Shown here in pieces: positions 1-8,302 of a stretch of 64,000 nucleotides of DNA (its first letter is position 1; each line of letters begins with the position of its first letter). Source of the stretch: JBCBGF01 sp039193455 (GTDB lineage: Bacteria > Pseudomonadota > Alphaproteobacteria > Rhodobacterales > Rhodobacteraceae). Below the pieces are notes generated by a model. It ran no database searches. It was not told the origin of the DNA and saw only the letters and a list, made by a program, of their open reading frames with translations. The stretch covers positions 18,112 to 82,111 of the forward strand of contig JBCCWO010000017.1 in the NCBI GenBank assembly GCA_039193455.1, in the 5' to 3' direction. Both the position numbers and the translations under genes were made by a program.

Positions 1-1
1 C

Positions 2-667
2 GGTGTGGTTTGGGTGCGCACGACCGGCAAGACGGCGGATGGGGTGCCAGTGCTGGACTATGTCCGGTGGGTGATGGTGCGCAAAAGCGACCGCGACGCC
101 CCGGCGCCGGAGACCGTGATCCCAGAGCTTGCGCCCGCGGTGGCCGCAGAGGCGCTGATCGTTCCGGACGGGTTGCGCTTTGACGCTTATGATCTTGAGC
201 TGGCGGGGGAGCCCCATCGCTGGGGCGACTATGAAGTTGGCGAGGTGATCGACCATGTCGACGGGGTGACCATCGAAGAGGCCGAGCACATGATGGCCAC
301 GCGCCTGTGGCAGAACACGGCAAAGGTGCATTTCGATGCCACCCATCGCGACGATGGGCGCCGCCTGATCTATGGTGGGCATGTGATCAGCCTGGCGCGC
401 GCGCTGAGTTTCAATGGCCTGGCCAATGCGCAGATGATGGTCGCGCTCAATGCAGGCGCGCATGCCAACCCCTGCTTTGCGGGCGACACAGTGCGCGCGT
501 GGTCCGAAGTTCTGGACAAGGCGCCGACCGCCGCACCGGGCGTGGGGGCGCTGCGACTGCGGCTGGTGGCGACGAAAGGCGATGCCGGTGTGTTGAAGAC
601 GCGTGACGGCAAGTATGGCCCGGACGTCTTGCTGGATCTCGATTACTGGGCTCTCATACCCGTATGA
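2..667 (+). CDS. mch: Mesaconyl-CoA hydratase, MaoC family (3' part only)
   Basis: The reading frame is open to the left edge, so the N-terminal part (roughly the first third of the usual 340 or so residues) lies outside the window. The visible 221 residues carry a MaoC/hot-dog hydratase half, with a HFDATHRDDGR segment followed by a YGGHVISLARAL segment, as in mesaconyl-CoA hydratases. These interconvert mesaconyl-CoA and beta-methylmalyl-CoA in the ethylmalonyl-CoA pathway. The assignment is supported by ecm and ccr a few kb downstream. The stop codon overlaps the next start by 4 bp. A different MaoC-type dehydratase cannot be fully excluded from the C-terminal part alone. Confidence 0.8.
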   Translation, partial: GVVWVRTTGKTADGVPVLDYVRWVMVRKSDRDAPAPETVIPELAPAVAAEALIVPDGLRFDAYDLELAGEPHRWGDYEVGEVIDHVDGVTIEEAEHMMATRLWQNTAKVHFDATHRDDGRRLIYGGHVISLARALSFNGLANAQMMVALNAGAHANPCFAGDTVRAWSEVLDKAPTAAPGVGALRLRLVATKGDAGVLKTRDGKYGPDVLLDLDYWALIPV

Positions 668-1092
668 GACATCTTATCCTGAGCGGCCTTGCTGCCGTGT
701 TCCTTGCGACGCCCGTTGTCGCCGATAGGCCCGTTTGCGATCCCAACCCGCGGCGCACGGTCGAGGATTTCGAAACCGCCAAAGACGCGCTGTTGCGGGG
801 CGAATTCGACCGGTTCTTTGACGCGGTCCAGCCGTTTGACCGCGCGGCCGACCCGTCACGCCTGCGGGCGGTTCAGCGGTTTGAGAACACCTTTCCCAAC
901 GGCTTTCGCGAATGTGCCTCGGTCGTGTTTCGCAGCGAGGCACCGGGGCTTTTCCAGGAGATCGTGCTTTATGATACCGGCGCCCAGCCCCTGGCGCTGT
1001 ATTTGCGGGGCGCACGGTTCCGCGATGAAATCCGAGTAATTGACTTTGTTTTGTCGGACAGCCCGACCGAGGTTGTGAACCTGCTGCAGTAA
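664..1092 (+). CDS. Small secreted protein of unknown function
   Basis: This encodes 142 residues. The first 20 or so form a Sec signal peptide (hydrophobic LILSGLAAVFLATPVVA, then a likely cleavage after VVA). The mature part has two cysteines and no family I can name with certainty; it resembles the small DUF4864-like proteins seen next to sdh genes in this group, but that is from memory. The start codon overlaps the hydratase stop in an ATGA arrangement, so the two are probably translationally coupled. Location is predicted to be periplasmic. Function unknown. Confidence 0.7.
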   Translation: MRHLILSGLAAVFLATPVVADRPVCDPNPRRTVEDFETAKDALLRGEFDRFFDAVQPFDRAADPSRLRAVQRFENTFPNGFRECASVVFRSEAPGLFQEIVLYDTGAQPLALYLRGARFRDEIRVIDFVLSDSPTEVVNLLQ

Positions 1093-1093
1093 A

Positions 1094-1124
1094 TGTGATC
1101 ACGGCCTGAAATCGCGTGATCACA
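1094..1124. promoter_or_regulatory. Twin GTGATCAC palindromes upstream of sdhC
   Basis: Two copies of the self-complementary octamer GTGATCAC lie at 1095-1102 and 1116-1123, 21 bp centre to centre (two helical turns). The extended 10-bp arms TGTGATCACG and CGTGATCACA form a perfect inverted repeat with an 11-bp spacer. It starts two bases after the preceding stop codon and lies about 130 bp before sdhC. No T-tract follows, so an operator for a dimer pair is more likely than an intrinsic terminator, although the transcript could also fold here. Confidence 0.5.
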
Positions 1125-1256
1125 ATCGCACAGAATCTGTTAAATTGCGCCAAAACACCGCAAGTTTTCGGGGGCTTGCATGGGTGACACAAGGGCAAAT
1201 TCCTCTATCACTGAAGCGACGCGCGCCGCACACCGCGCCGACCGAAGGGATTTCGA

Positions 1257-1640
1257 ATGTCTGACGTGAACCGGGGGGATCGCCCCCTGTCGCCGCACCT
1301 GACGATCTATCGCCCGCAGCTGACGTCGATGACGTCGATCCTGACCCGGATCACTGGCAATGCGCTGATCGTGGGCGCCTTGCTCACCGTTTGGTGGTTC
1401 CTTGCTGCCGCAACATCGCCGGAATACTTCGCCGTCGCGGACGGTGTCGTCACCTCGTGGTTCGGCGATCTGGTGATGGCGTTGTCGCTTTGGGCGCTGT
1501 GGTACCACGCGCTGGCCGGGATCCGGCATCTGATCTGGGACAGCGGATACGCGCTCGACATTCCGACGGCCGAAAAACTGGGCTGGGCCTGCATCGGTGG
1601 ATCGGTCCTTTTGACGCTCATCACCTTGATCGCGATCTGA
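1257..1640 (+). CDS. sdhC: Succinate dehydrogenase cytochrome b556 subunit
   Basis: This encodes 127 residues, a normal SdhC length. The N-terminal RPLSPHLTIYRPQLTS signature is that of SdhC. Three hydrophobic helices follow, and the heme-ligand region WYHALAGIRHLIWD is near residues 80-95. SdhC and SdhD anchor the SdhAB catalytic part of complex II in the inner membrane, bind heme b and form the quinone site. The start at 1257 has an AAGGGA ribosome site 5 bases upstream. It is the first gene of sdhC-sdhD-sdhA-lipoprotein-sdhB, with 11 bp to sdhD. Confidence 0.96.
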   Translation: MSDVNRGDRPLSPHLTIYRPQLTSMTSILTRITGNALIVGALLTVWWFLAAATSPEYFAVADGVVTSWFGDLVMALSLWALWYHALAGIRHLIWDSGYALDIPTAEKLGWACIGGSVLLTLITLIAI

Positions 1641-1651
1641 GGAGACCGGAC

Positions 1652-2023
1652 ATGGCTTTTGTAACGGACCGAAAGCGCGCCTCGGGGTTGGGATCGGCCA
1701 AAGAGGGGGTGCATCACCACTGGAACATGATCGTCAGCTCTGTCGGACTTCTGGTGCTGACGCCACTGTTCATCTTTATGTTTGGACCCATGCTTGGCGA
1801 GCCGCATGCCGACGTTGTCGCCTACTTTGCGCGGCCCTTCCCGGCCATCGTGGCGGGGCTGATGCTGTTGGTGGGCTTTATGCACTTCAAGAACGGCGTG
1901 CAGGTGCTGATCGAAGACTACACCCACGGGATGACGCGCAAGGCTCTGATCATTGCGACCGTCTGTTTGAGTTACGCCGCCGCCGCGACAGGCCTGTTCG
2001 CCATCGCCCGCATCGCGCTTTAG
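1652..2023 (+). CDS. sdhD: Succinate dehydrogenase membrane anchor subunit
   Basis: This encodes 123 residues from the ATG at 1652, preceded by a GGAGA ribosome site just after the sdhC stop. It shows the GVHHHWNMIVSS motif near residue 20, three transmembrane helices, and HFKNGVQVLIEDY, typical of the hydrophobic anchor that with SdhC binds heme b and ubiquinone. Ten bases separate it from sdhA. A longer upstream reading frame exists but overlaps sdhC and lacks a ribosome site, so the short form is preferred. Confidence 0.95.
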   Translation: MAFVTDRKRASGLGSAKEGVHHHWNMIVSSVGLLVLTPLFIFMFGPMLGEPHADVVAYFARPFPAIVAGLMLLVGFMHFKNGVQVLIEDYTHGMTRKALIIATVCLSYAAAATGLFAIARIAL

Positions 2024-2033
2024 GGAGCTTCTA

Positions 2034-3836
2034 ATGGCTGAGTACGCATACGAGACGCATACTTATGACGTCGTAGTTGTCGGGGCTGGGGGCGCGGGTT
2101 TGCGCGCCACGCTTGGCATGGCCGAGCAGGGGTTGAAGACAGCGTGTATCACCAAGGTGTTCCCGACGCGGTCGCACACGGTGGCTGCGCAAGGCGGGAT
2201 TGCCGCGTCGCTGGGCAACATGGGGCCCGATAGCTGGCAATGGCACATGTACGATACCGTGAAGGGGTCGGACTGGCTGGGCGATACGGATGCGATGGAA
2301 TACCTCGCCCGCGAAGCGCCCAAGGCGGTTTACGAGCTGGAACACTACGGTGTTCCGTTTTCGCGGACCGAAGAGGGCAAGATCTATCAGCGTCCCTTTG
2401 GCGGGCACACGACCGAGTTTGGCGAGGGGCCGCCGGTGCAGCGCACCTGTGCCGCCGCTGACCGGACGGGGCATGCGATCCTGCACACGCTTTATGGCCA
2501 GTCGCTGAAGAACGATGCGGAGTTCTTTATCGAGTACTTCGCGATTGACCTGATCATGTCCGAGGACGGCGTGTGTCAGGGTGTTGTGGCGTGGAAGCTG
2601 GATGACGGCACGATCCACGTGTTCAACGCCAAGATGACGGTGCTGGCAACCGGCGGCTATGGCCGCGCCTATTTCTCGGCCACGTCGGCCCATACCTGCA
2701 CCGGCGACGGCGGCGGGATGGTCGCGCGGGCCGGCTTGCCGTTGCAGGACATGGAGTTCGTGCAGTTCCACCCGACGGGCATTTACGGATCGGGCTGCCT
2801 GATCACCGAAGGCGCACGGGGCGAGGGCGGGTACCTCACCAACTCTGAAGGTGAACGGTTCATGGAGCGCTATGCGCCGACCTATAAGGATCTGGCCTCG
2901 CGCGATGTGGTCAGCCGCTGCATGACCATGGAGATCCGCGAGGGCCGGGGTGTTGGCGATGATGGTGATCACATTCACCTGCACCTCAACCACCTGCCGC
3001 CCGAGACGCTGGCCGAACGTTTGCCAGGGATTTCCGAGAGCGCGCGTATCTTTGCGGGTGTCGATCTGACCAAAGAACCGATCCCGGTGCTGCCGACCGT
3101 GCATTACAACATGGGCGGCATTCCGACGAATTACTGGGGCGAAGTGCTGAACCCGACGACGGACGACCCGGACGCCATTGCGCCCGGCCTGATGGCCGTG
3201 GGCGAGGCGGGTTGTGCCAGCGTGCATGGTGCAAACCGGCTGGGCTCCAACAGCTTGATCGACCTGGTCGTCTTTGGGCGCGCCTCGGCGATCAAGGCGG
3301 GCGAAGTTGTTGATCCCAATGCGCCCAACCCGACGCTCAACCAGTCCAGCGTCGACCGGGCGCTGGGCCGTCTTGACGATCTGCGCCATGCCAAGGGTAC
3401 CGTCACGACCGCCGAGCTGCGTCTTGAAATGCAGAAAACCATGCAGGCGGATGCGGCAGTGTTCCGGACCGATAAGACATTGGCCGAGGGTGTCGACAAG
3501 ATGTACTCGGTCGCGGGCAAGATGGACGACATCGCGGTCACCGACCGGTCGATGGTGTGGAACAGCGATCTGATGGAGACGCTGGAGTTGACCAACCTGA
3601 TGCCCAACGCCCTGGCCACCATCGTCTCGGCCGAGGCGCGCAAGGAAAGCCGCGGGGCGCATGCACATGAGGATTACCCCGACCGCGATGACGAGAACTG
3701 GCGCGTCCATTCGCTGAGCTGGGTCAACGGGAAGGTCGATCTGGGCCAGCGGCCCGTGCACCTTAATCCGCTGCTGGGCCACAATGAGGGCGGGATCGAC
3801 CTGAAGAAAATCGCACCGAAGGCGCGGGTCTATTGA
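2034..3836 (+). CDS. sdhA: Succinate dehydrogenase flavoprotein subunit
   Basis: This encodes 600 residues, full length. The FAD dinucleotide fold is GAGGAG at residues 17-22, and the covalent FAD histidine is His48 in TRSHTVAAQGG. Substrate-site segments include FGGHTTEFGEGP and LPTVHYNMGGIPTN. It oxidises succinate to fumarate in the TCA cycle and passes electrons to SdhB. The ribosome site GGGAG precedes the ATG. Its stop codon overlaps the TTG start of the following lipoprotein gene (TTGA), so sdhA is not directly followed by sdhB. Confidence 0.98.
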   Translation: MAEYAYETHTYDVVVVGAGGAGLRATLGMAEQGLKTACITKVFPTRSHTVAAQGGIAASLGNMGPDSWQWHMYDTVKGSDWLGDTDAMEYLAREAPKAVYELEHYGVPFSRTEEGKIYQRPFGGHTTEFGEGPPVQRTCAAADRTGHAILHTLYGQSLKNDAEFFIEYFAIDLIMSEDGVCQGVVAWKLDDGTIHVFNAKMTVLATGGYGRAYFSATSAHTCTGDGGGMVARAGLPLQDMEFVQFHPTGIYGSGCLITEGARGEGGYLTNSEGERFMERYAPTYKDLASRDVVSRCMTMEIREGRGVGDDGDHIHLHLNHLPPETLAERLPGISESARIFAGVDLTKEPIPVLPTVHYNMGGIPTNYWGEVLNPTTDDPDAIAPGLMAVGEAGCASVHGANRLGSNSLIDLVVFGRASAIKAGEVVDPNAPNPTLNQSSVDRALGRLDDLRHAKGTVTTAELRLEMQKTMQADAAVFRTDKTLAEGVDKMYSVAGKMDDIAVTDRSMVWNSDLMETLELTNLMPNALATIVSAEARKESRGAHAHEDYPDRDDENWRVHSLSWVNGKVDLGQRPVHLNPLLGHNEGGIDLKKIAPKARVY

Positions 3837-4171
3837 GGGCGGTCGTCAGTATAGCACTGGTGCTGGCCCTTGGCGCTTGCAGCACGCCGATTGGTACGGA
3901 AATGGCGCGTGCCTCTGCCCGCACCGTGGTGAACGATGTGGTCGAGACCCGGTTCCCCGGTGTGCCGATCACCCCGGTGACCGATTGCGTCATCAACAAT
4001 GCAACGGGGGATGAAATCGTCTCGATCGCCGCGGATGCCCTGCTTCAGCAGCCGTCGGCCGAGACCGTCCAACTTGTGATCAGGATTGCCAGCCGACCCG
4101 ACACCGTCACGTGCTTTGTCGAGGAGGCGGGGCCAGCGATCCTGCCGGTCATCCTCGCAGGGTCTGTTTGA
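3833..4171 (+). CDS. Small lipoprotein encoded between sdhA and sdhB
   Basis: This encodes 112 residues starting at a TTG that overlaps the sdhA stop. A lipoprotein signal is clear: hydrophobic IALVLALGAC with the lipidated cysteine at residue 16. The rest is a short soluble domain with two further cysteines (about residues 50 and 94) that could form a disulfide. Twelve bases separate it from sdhB. Being inside the sdh operon it may be coexpressed with complex II, but nothing in the sequence shows an assembly role. The TTG start is chosen because it gives the full signal peptide and the usual 4-bp coupling. Confidence 0.75.
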   Translation: MRAVVSIALVLALGACSTPIGTEMARASARTVVNDVVETRFPGVPITPVTDCVINNATGDEIVSIAADALLQQPSAETVQLVIRIASRPDTVTCFVEEAGPAILPVILAGSV

Positions 4172-4183
4172 AGGAACGCTTAG

Positions 4184-4963
4184 ATGGTTGAATTCGCACT
4201 GCCCAAGAACTCTCGGATCAAGACCGGGAAGACCTGGCCCAAGCCGGAAGGCGCCACCAATGTCCGCAAGTTCCAGATCTATCGCTGGAACCCCGACGAT
4301 GGAGATAACCCGCGTGTCGATACCTATTTCGTCGATATGGACACCTGCGGGCCGATGATCCTGGACGCGCTGATCAAGATCAAGAATGAGATCGATCCAA
4401 CGCTGACCTTCCGCCGGTCCTGCCGGGAAGGGATTTGTGGGTCCTGCGCGATGAATATCGGCGGCATCAACACGCTGGCCTGTATCTATGGGATGGATGA
4501 GATCAAGGGCGATGTGAAGATCTATCCCTTGCCGCATATGCCCGTGGTCAAGGACCTGATCCCGGACCTGACCCATTTCTACGCCCAGCATGCGTCGATC
4601 ATGCCCTGGCTGGAGACCAAGACCTCGCGCCCCGAGCATGAGTGGCGGCAGTCCATTGAGGATCGCAAGAAACTCGACGGGCTTTACGAATGCGTGATGT
4701 GCGCGTCCTGCTCGACGGCGTGCCCGTCTTATTGGTGGAACGGGGACCGGTATCTTGGGCCAGCGGCGCTGTTGCATGCCTATCGCTGGATCATCGACAG
4801 CCGGGATGAGGCGACGGGCGAGCGGCTTGATGATCTGGAAGATCCGTTCAAGCTGTATCGCTGCCACACGATCATGAACTGCGCCAAGACCTGCCCCAAG
4901 GGGTTGAACCCGGCAAAGGCGATTTCCGAGATCAAGAAGATGATGGTGGAGCGGCTGGTCTAG
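4184..4963 (+). CDS. sdhB: Succinate dehydrogenase iron-sulfur subunit
   Basis: This encodes 259 residues. The [2Fe-2S] ligands are Cys80, Cys85, Cys88 and Cys100 (CREGICGSC). The second domain carries the [4Fe-4S] and [3Fe-4S] cysteines at 170, 173, 176 and 180 (CVMCASCSTAC) and 227, 233 and 237 (CHTIMNCAKTC). It carries electrons from SdhA to the quinone site in SdhCD. It is the last gene of the sdh operon; the convergent deoD ends 12 bp further on, so the transcripts probably face each other here. Confidence 0.98.
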   Translation: MVEFALPKNSRIKTGKTWPKPEGATNVRKFQIYRWNPDDGDNPRVDTYFVDMDTCGPMILDALIKIKNEIDPTLTFRRSCREGICGSCAMNIGGINTLACIYGMDEIKGDVKIYPLPHMPVVKDLIPDLTHFYAQHASIMPWLETKTSRPEHEWRQSIEDRKKLDGLYECVMCASCSTACPSYWWNGDRYLGPAALLHAYRWIIDSRDEATGERLDDLEDPFKLYRCHTIMNCAKTCPKGLNPAKAISEIKKMMVERLV

Positions 4964-4975
4964 GCCAACCGCGCG

Positions 4976-5680
4976 TCAGGCAAAGGCGGCCTCAAGCGCG
5001 ATTTCGACCATGTCGCCAAAGCTACGCTCGCGATCTTCGGATGGCAGCGCCTCGCCGGTGATGAGGTGGTCCGAGACCGTGAGCACGGCCAGCGCCCGGC
5101 ACCCGTGCCGGGCTGCGACAGTGTAAAGCTCCGCCGCCTCCATCTCGACCCCCAGAATGCCGTGGCGCGTCATCTGTTCGTTCAGGTCCGGGCGCTCGTC
5201 GTAGAAGACGTCCGACGAATAGATCCCACCCACATGGGTGCGGGTGCCCTTGCGCTCGGCCGCGGCCCACGCGGCATGGAGCAAACGCCAATCCGCGCAA
5301 GGTGCGTAGTTGAGTTCCTTGAAGATCCCGCGTGAGGGCGTTGACAGCGAACTCGCCGTCATGGCGAGGATCACATCGCGGACCTGCACCGCCTCTTGCA
5401 TGCCACCGCAAGAGCCGATGCGGATAAGGGTTTGCGCGCCGTAATCGCGGATAAGTTCATTGGCGTAGATCGACAGGCTGGGCATGCCCATGCCCGAGCC
5501 ATGGATGGTGACGCGGTTGCCGCGCCAGGTGCCTGTGAACCCGAGCATGCCGCGGACTTCATTGATGCATTTGGCATCGTCCAGGAACGTCTCGGCCGCC
5601 CATTTCGCGCGATAGGGATCGCCCGGCATCAGGACGGTTTCTGCGATATCGCCGGGGGCGGCGCCGATGTGGATGGTCAT
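4976..5680 (-). CDS. deoD: Purine-nucleoside phosphorylase, DeoD type
   Basis: This encodes 234 residues, the normal size of the hexameric DeoD type. Phosphate-binding GDPYRAK is at residues 20-26. RIGSCGG, the nucleoside-binding GVEMEAAELY and the catalytic-acid loop SDHLITGE follow. It splits purine (deoxy)ribonucleosides with phosphate into base and sugar 1-phosphate, for salvage in the cytoplasm. It stands alone on the minus strand, convergent to sdhB. A BMP-type nucleoside uptake operon occurs later in the window (40-45 kb), so uptake and phosphorolysis genes are both present but unlinked. Confidence 0.93.
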   Translation of the reverse strand: MTIHIGAAPGDIAETVLMPGDPYRAKWAAETFLDDAKCINEVRGMLGFTGTWRGNRVTIHGSGMGMPSLSIYANELIRDYGAQTLIRIGSCGGMQEAVQVRDVILAMTASSLSTPSRGIFKELNYAPCADWRLLHAAWAAAERKGTRTHVGGIYSSDVFYDERPDLNEQMTRHGILGVEMEAAELYTVAARHGCRALAVLTVSDHLITGEALPSEDRERSFGDMVEIALEAAFA

Positions 5681-5900
5681 AGTTCAGCCCTGGGATCCGT
5701 TGCTCGGACCATGCCTATATCACAGGGAGCGAAGACAAAAGAGACGCCGGCACGGGCGCGTCAGGCGCGTTTTCGCGCGGGGCAATCTGTGGTTAACGCT
5801 TTACCAATTAACGTCTGCGAAAAGGACGGGGGCGTCCTATTCGCAGAATGTTCATCCAGCCGTGTGGATCGACACAAAGGCCGGGTTGCATTTCGCATTC

Positions 5901-5920
5901 ATAAGCGGCTTTTCGCTTAT
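5901..5920. repeat. Short hairpin downstream of the H-NS-like gene
   Basis: ATAAGCG (5901-5907) and CGCTTAT (5914-5920) form a 7-bp stem with a 6-base loop, 18 bp past the H-NS-like stop in its direction of transcription. No T-run follows on either strand, so it may be a mRNA 3' end structure rather than an intrinsic terminator. The rest of the 5681-5937 gap shows only two TTAACG half-sites upstream of deoD. Confidence 0.35.
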
Positions 5921-5937
5921 GTCGCCAAAATGCCGCC

Positions 5938-6243
5938 TCAGACCTCGAACTGCGTGATGTCTTCGCCCGCACTTACCGCGTCTTTAAACCAAGTTGGCTG
6001 TCGGCCACGCCCGCTCCACGTCTGGGATGGGTCTGCCGGATTGCGGTATTTCGGCTTGGCTGGAGACTTTTTAAGCGTTCCTACCAAGTCATTAAGCGTG
6101 AAGCCATGCTTCTTTGCCGCCGCTTCAACAGCCTTGCGCGCCGTATCGCGTCGGCTTTTATCGATATCTTTCAGGGCCTTGTCGACATTGTCGCGAAGCC
6201 GCAAAAGATCTTTTTCTTCCATGCCCGAGAGATCTATGCTCAT
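5938..6243 (-). CDS. H-NS family nucleoid protein (HvrA-like)
   Basis: This encodes 101 residues. The N-terminal half is a charged helix suited to oligomerisation (residues 7-45). The C-terminal DNA-binding loop is WSGRGRQPTW at 76-85, the hallmark of alphaproteobacterial H-NS/HvrA proteins, which bind AT-rich or curved DNA and silence or modulate genes. The start at 6243 is chosen over an upstream in-frame ATG because GGAGG sits 7 bases before it. It lies between ecm and deoD on the same strand, with its own AT-rich upstream region containing a 22-bp palindrome. Confidence 0.88.
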   Translation of the reverse strand: MSIDLSGMEEKDLLRLRDNVDKALKDIDKSRRDTARKAVEAAAKKHGFTLNDLVGTLKKSPAKPKYRNPADPSQTWSGRGRQPTWFKDAVSAGEDITQFEV

Positions 6244-6279
6244 TTGTCGTCCTCCTATAGCGAGTACAACTAGAGCTAT

Positions 6280-6301
6280 GCGCAATGCATTGCAATTGCG
6301 C
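6280..6301. promoter_or_regulatory. Palindrome upstream of the H-NS-like gene
   Basis: GCGCAAT (6280-6286) and ATTGCGC (6295-6301) are perfect 7-bp arms around GCATTGCA. The element sits 37 bp upstream of the H-NS-like start and 34 bp past the ecm stop, in an unusually AT-rich pocket. It could be an operator, possibly for autoregulation, or a transcript hairpin after ecm. No clear T-run follows in the ecm direction. Confidence 0.4.
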
Positions 6302-6334
6302 TAATGGGAATTGATTGTTTTCTAGGCAGTCGCG

Positions 6335-8302
6335 TTATTCAGCGGCTACCGCTTTGGGATCGGCTAAGCTGACTATATCCATCATTATGCGATTTAATTC
6401 GAAGTCTTTGGGGGTGTATACTTTCGCTACTCCCATCGCGGCCAAACGCTGTGCGTCTTCTTCGGGAATGATGCCCCCGACCACAATCGGGCATTCCGTC
6501 AAACCCTCTTTTCTGAGCCGGCTCATTAGGTCTTCGATAAGGGGAATATGGCTACCCGAAAGAATGGACAGGCCCACGACATGCGGCCGCTCTTCTTTAA
6601 TTGCAGTTATGATCTCGGCGGGGGTCAGGCGGATCCCCTCATAGGTGATATCCATCCCGCAGTCGCGTGCGCGCGAGGCGATCTGTTCGGCGCCATTGGA
6701 ATGCCCATCAAGCCCGGGTTTGCCGACAAGAAACTTTAGACGCCGACCCAGCGCATCGGATACGGCATCCACCCGTTCGCGAATATCGTCCAACCCTTCG
6801 GTCCGGTTTGAGGGGTTGCGGCTGACGCCCGTGGGGGCGCGGTACTGGCCAAAGACGCTGCGCACCACATCGCCCCATTCGCCCGTCGTCACGCCGGCGC
6901 GGGCGGCGGCAATCGAGGGCGGCATGATGTTGCCGCCGTCCTGGGCGGCGGCCCGCAGATCGGCCAGCGCTTGTGCGACGGCCGCGGCGTCGCGTTCGTC
7001 CCGCCAGGCGGTGAGCCGTTCGATCTGGTCAGCCTCGGCTGCGGCGTCGGCCACCATGATCGCTTCGTCGCCCGCGGTCAGGGGGCTTTGTTCGGCCTCG
7101 GTGTAGCGGTTGACGCCCACCACCGTTGTCTTGCCGTCTTCGATCCTGCCGATCCGGTCAGAGTTTGCTTCGACCAGGCGGGACTTCATGTATTCGATCG
7201 CTTGCACGGCGCCGCCCATGCCGTCGATCTGGGCAAGCTCTGCCCGCGCGCCCTCTTTCAACTCATCCACCTTGCGGTCGACCGCCGGGTTGCCGTCGAA
7301 GAGATCGTCGTATTCCAGAAGGTCCGTTTCGAACGCGAGGATCTGTTGCATGCGCAGCGACCACTGTTGATCCCAGGGGCGGGGCAGGCCGAGCGCCTCG
7401 TTCCAGGCGGGCAGTTGCACGGCACGGGCGCGCGCGTTCTTCGACAGCGTCACCGCCAGCATCTCGATCAGGATGCGATAGACGTTGTTTTCGGGTTGCT
7501 GTTCGGTCAGGCCCAGTGAGTTCACCTGAACGCCATAGCGGAAGCGGCGGAACTTGGGATCCTCGACACCGTAGCGGTCGCGGCAGATCTCATCCCAGAG
7601 ATCGACAAAGGCGCGCATCTTGCACATCTCGGTCACGAAGCGGATGCCTGCATTCACAAAGAACGAGATACGGCCAACCATGGCGGGGAAATGCTCGGGC
7701 GGGACCTTTCCTTTGAGGTCGTCCAGAACGGCTGTAGCGGTGGCCAGAGCATAGGCCAGTTCCTGCTCCGGCGTGGCCCCCGCCTCTTGCAGGTGATAGG
7801 AACACACGTTCATCGGGTTCCACTTGGGCAGGTGTTCGCGGGTATAGGCCGCGACATCGGTGATCATCCGCAGGCTGGGTTCGGGCGGGCAGACATATGT
7901 TCCGCGCGAGAGGTATTCCTTGATGATGTCGTTCTGCACCGTTCCCTGAAGCTTTGAGACATCGGCCCCCTGTTCTTCGGCCACCGCGATATAGAGCGCC
8001 AGCAGCCAGGGCGCCGTCGCGTTGATCGTCATCGAGGTGTTCATCTGCTCTAGCGGGATGTCGGCAAAGAGCGTGCGCATATCGCCCAGATGGGCGACCG
8101 GGACGCCGACCTTGCCCACTTCCCCCCGGGCCAATTGATGGTCGCTGTCATAGCCCGTCTGGGTCGGCAGATCGAAGGCGACCGACAGGCCGGTCTGTCC
8201 CTTGGCCAGGTTCGTCCGGTACAGCGCGTTCGAGGCTTTGGCGGTCGAGTGCCCCGCATAGGTGCGGAACAACCAGGGACGAGCTTGCTGCGAGTGCGAC
8301 AT
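6335..8302 (-). CDS. ecm: Ethylmalonyl-CoA mutase
   Basis: This encodes 655 residues. The N-terminal methylmalonyl-CoA-mutase-type barrel has the segment TGLSVAFDLPTQTGYDSD near residue 40. The C-terminal cobalamin-binding domain has DGHSNG with the cobalt-ligand His534. It converts (2R)-ethylmalonyl-CoA to methylsuccinyl-CoA, the B12-dependent step of the ethylmalonyl-CoA pathway. The length and the divergent ccr neighbour separate it from methylmalonyl-CoA mutase and isobutyryl-CoA mutase. ATG at 8302 is preceded by AAAGG. No B12 riboswitch is evident upstream. Confidence 0.94.
   Translation of the reverse strand: MSHSQQARPWLFRTYAGHSTAKASNALYRTNLAKGQTGLSVAFDLPTQTGYDSDHQLARGEVGKVGVPVAHLGDMRTLFADIPLEQMNTSMTINATAPWLLALYIAVAEEQGADVSKLQGTVQNDIIKEYLSRGTYVCPPEPSLRMITDVAAYTREHLPKWNPMNVCSYHLQEAGATPEQELAYALATATAVLDDLKGKVPPEHFPAMVGRISFFVNAGIRFVTEMCKMRAFVDLWDEICRDRYGVEDPKFRRFRYGVQVNSLGLTEQQPENNVYRILIEMLAVTLSKNARARAVQLPAWNEALGLPRPWDQQWSLRMQQILAFETDLLEYDDLFDGNPAVDRKVDELKEGARAELAQIDGMGGAVQAIEYMKSRLVEANSDRIGRIEDGKTTVVGVNRYTEAEQSPLTAGDEAIMVADAAAEADQIERLTAWRDERDAAAVAQALADLRAAAQDGGNIMPPSIAAARAGVTTGEWGDVVRSVFGQYRAPTGVSRNPSNRTEGLDDIRERVDAVSDALGRRLKFLVGKPGLDGHSNGAEQIASRARDCGMDITYEGIRLTPAEIITAIKEERPHVVGLSILSGSHIPLIEDLMSRLRKEGLTECPIVVGGIIPEEDAQRLAAMGVAKVYTPKDFELNRIMMDIVSLADPKAVAAE

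Noticed and set aside
2031..3782. 583-residue open frame antisense to sdhA
   Set aside because: It lies wholly within sdhA on the other strand, has no family features and reflects the high GC third-position bias.
5793..5811. Two TTAACG half-sites upstream of deoD as a CtrA site
   Set aside because: The spacing between TTAA units is 11, not 7, so it does not match the consensus.
5901..5920. Hairpin as an intrinsic terminator
   Set aside because: No T-run follows on either strand. Kept as a hairpin only.
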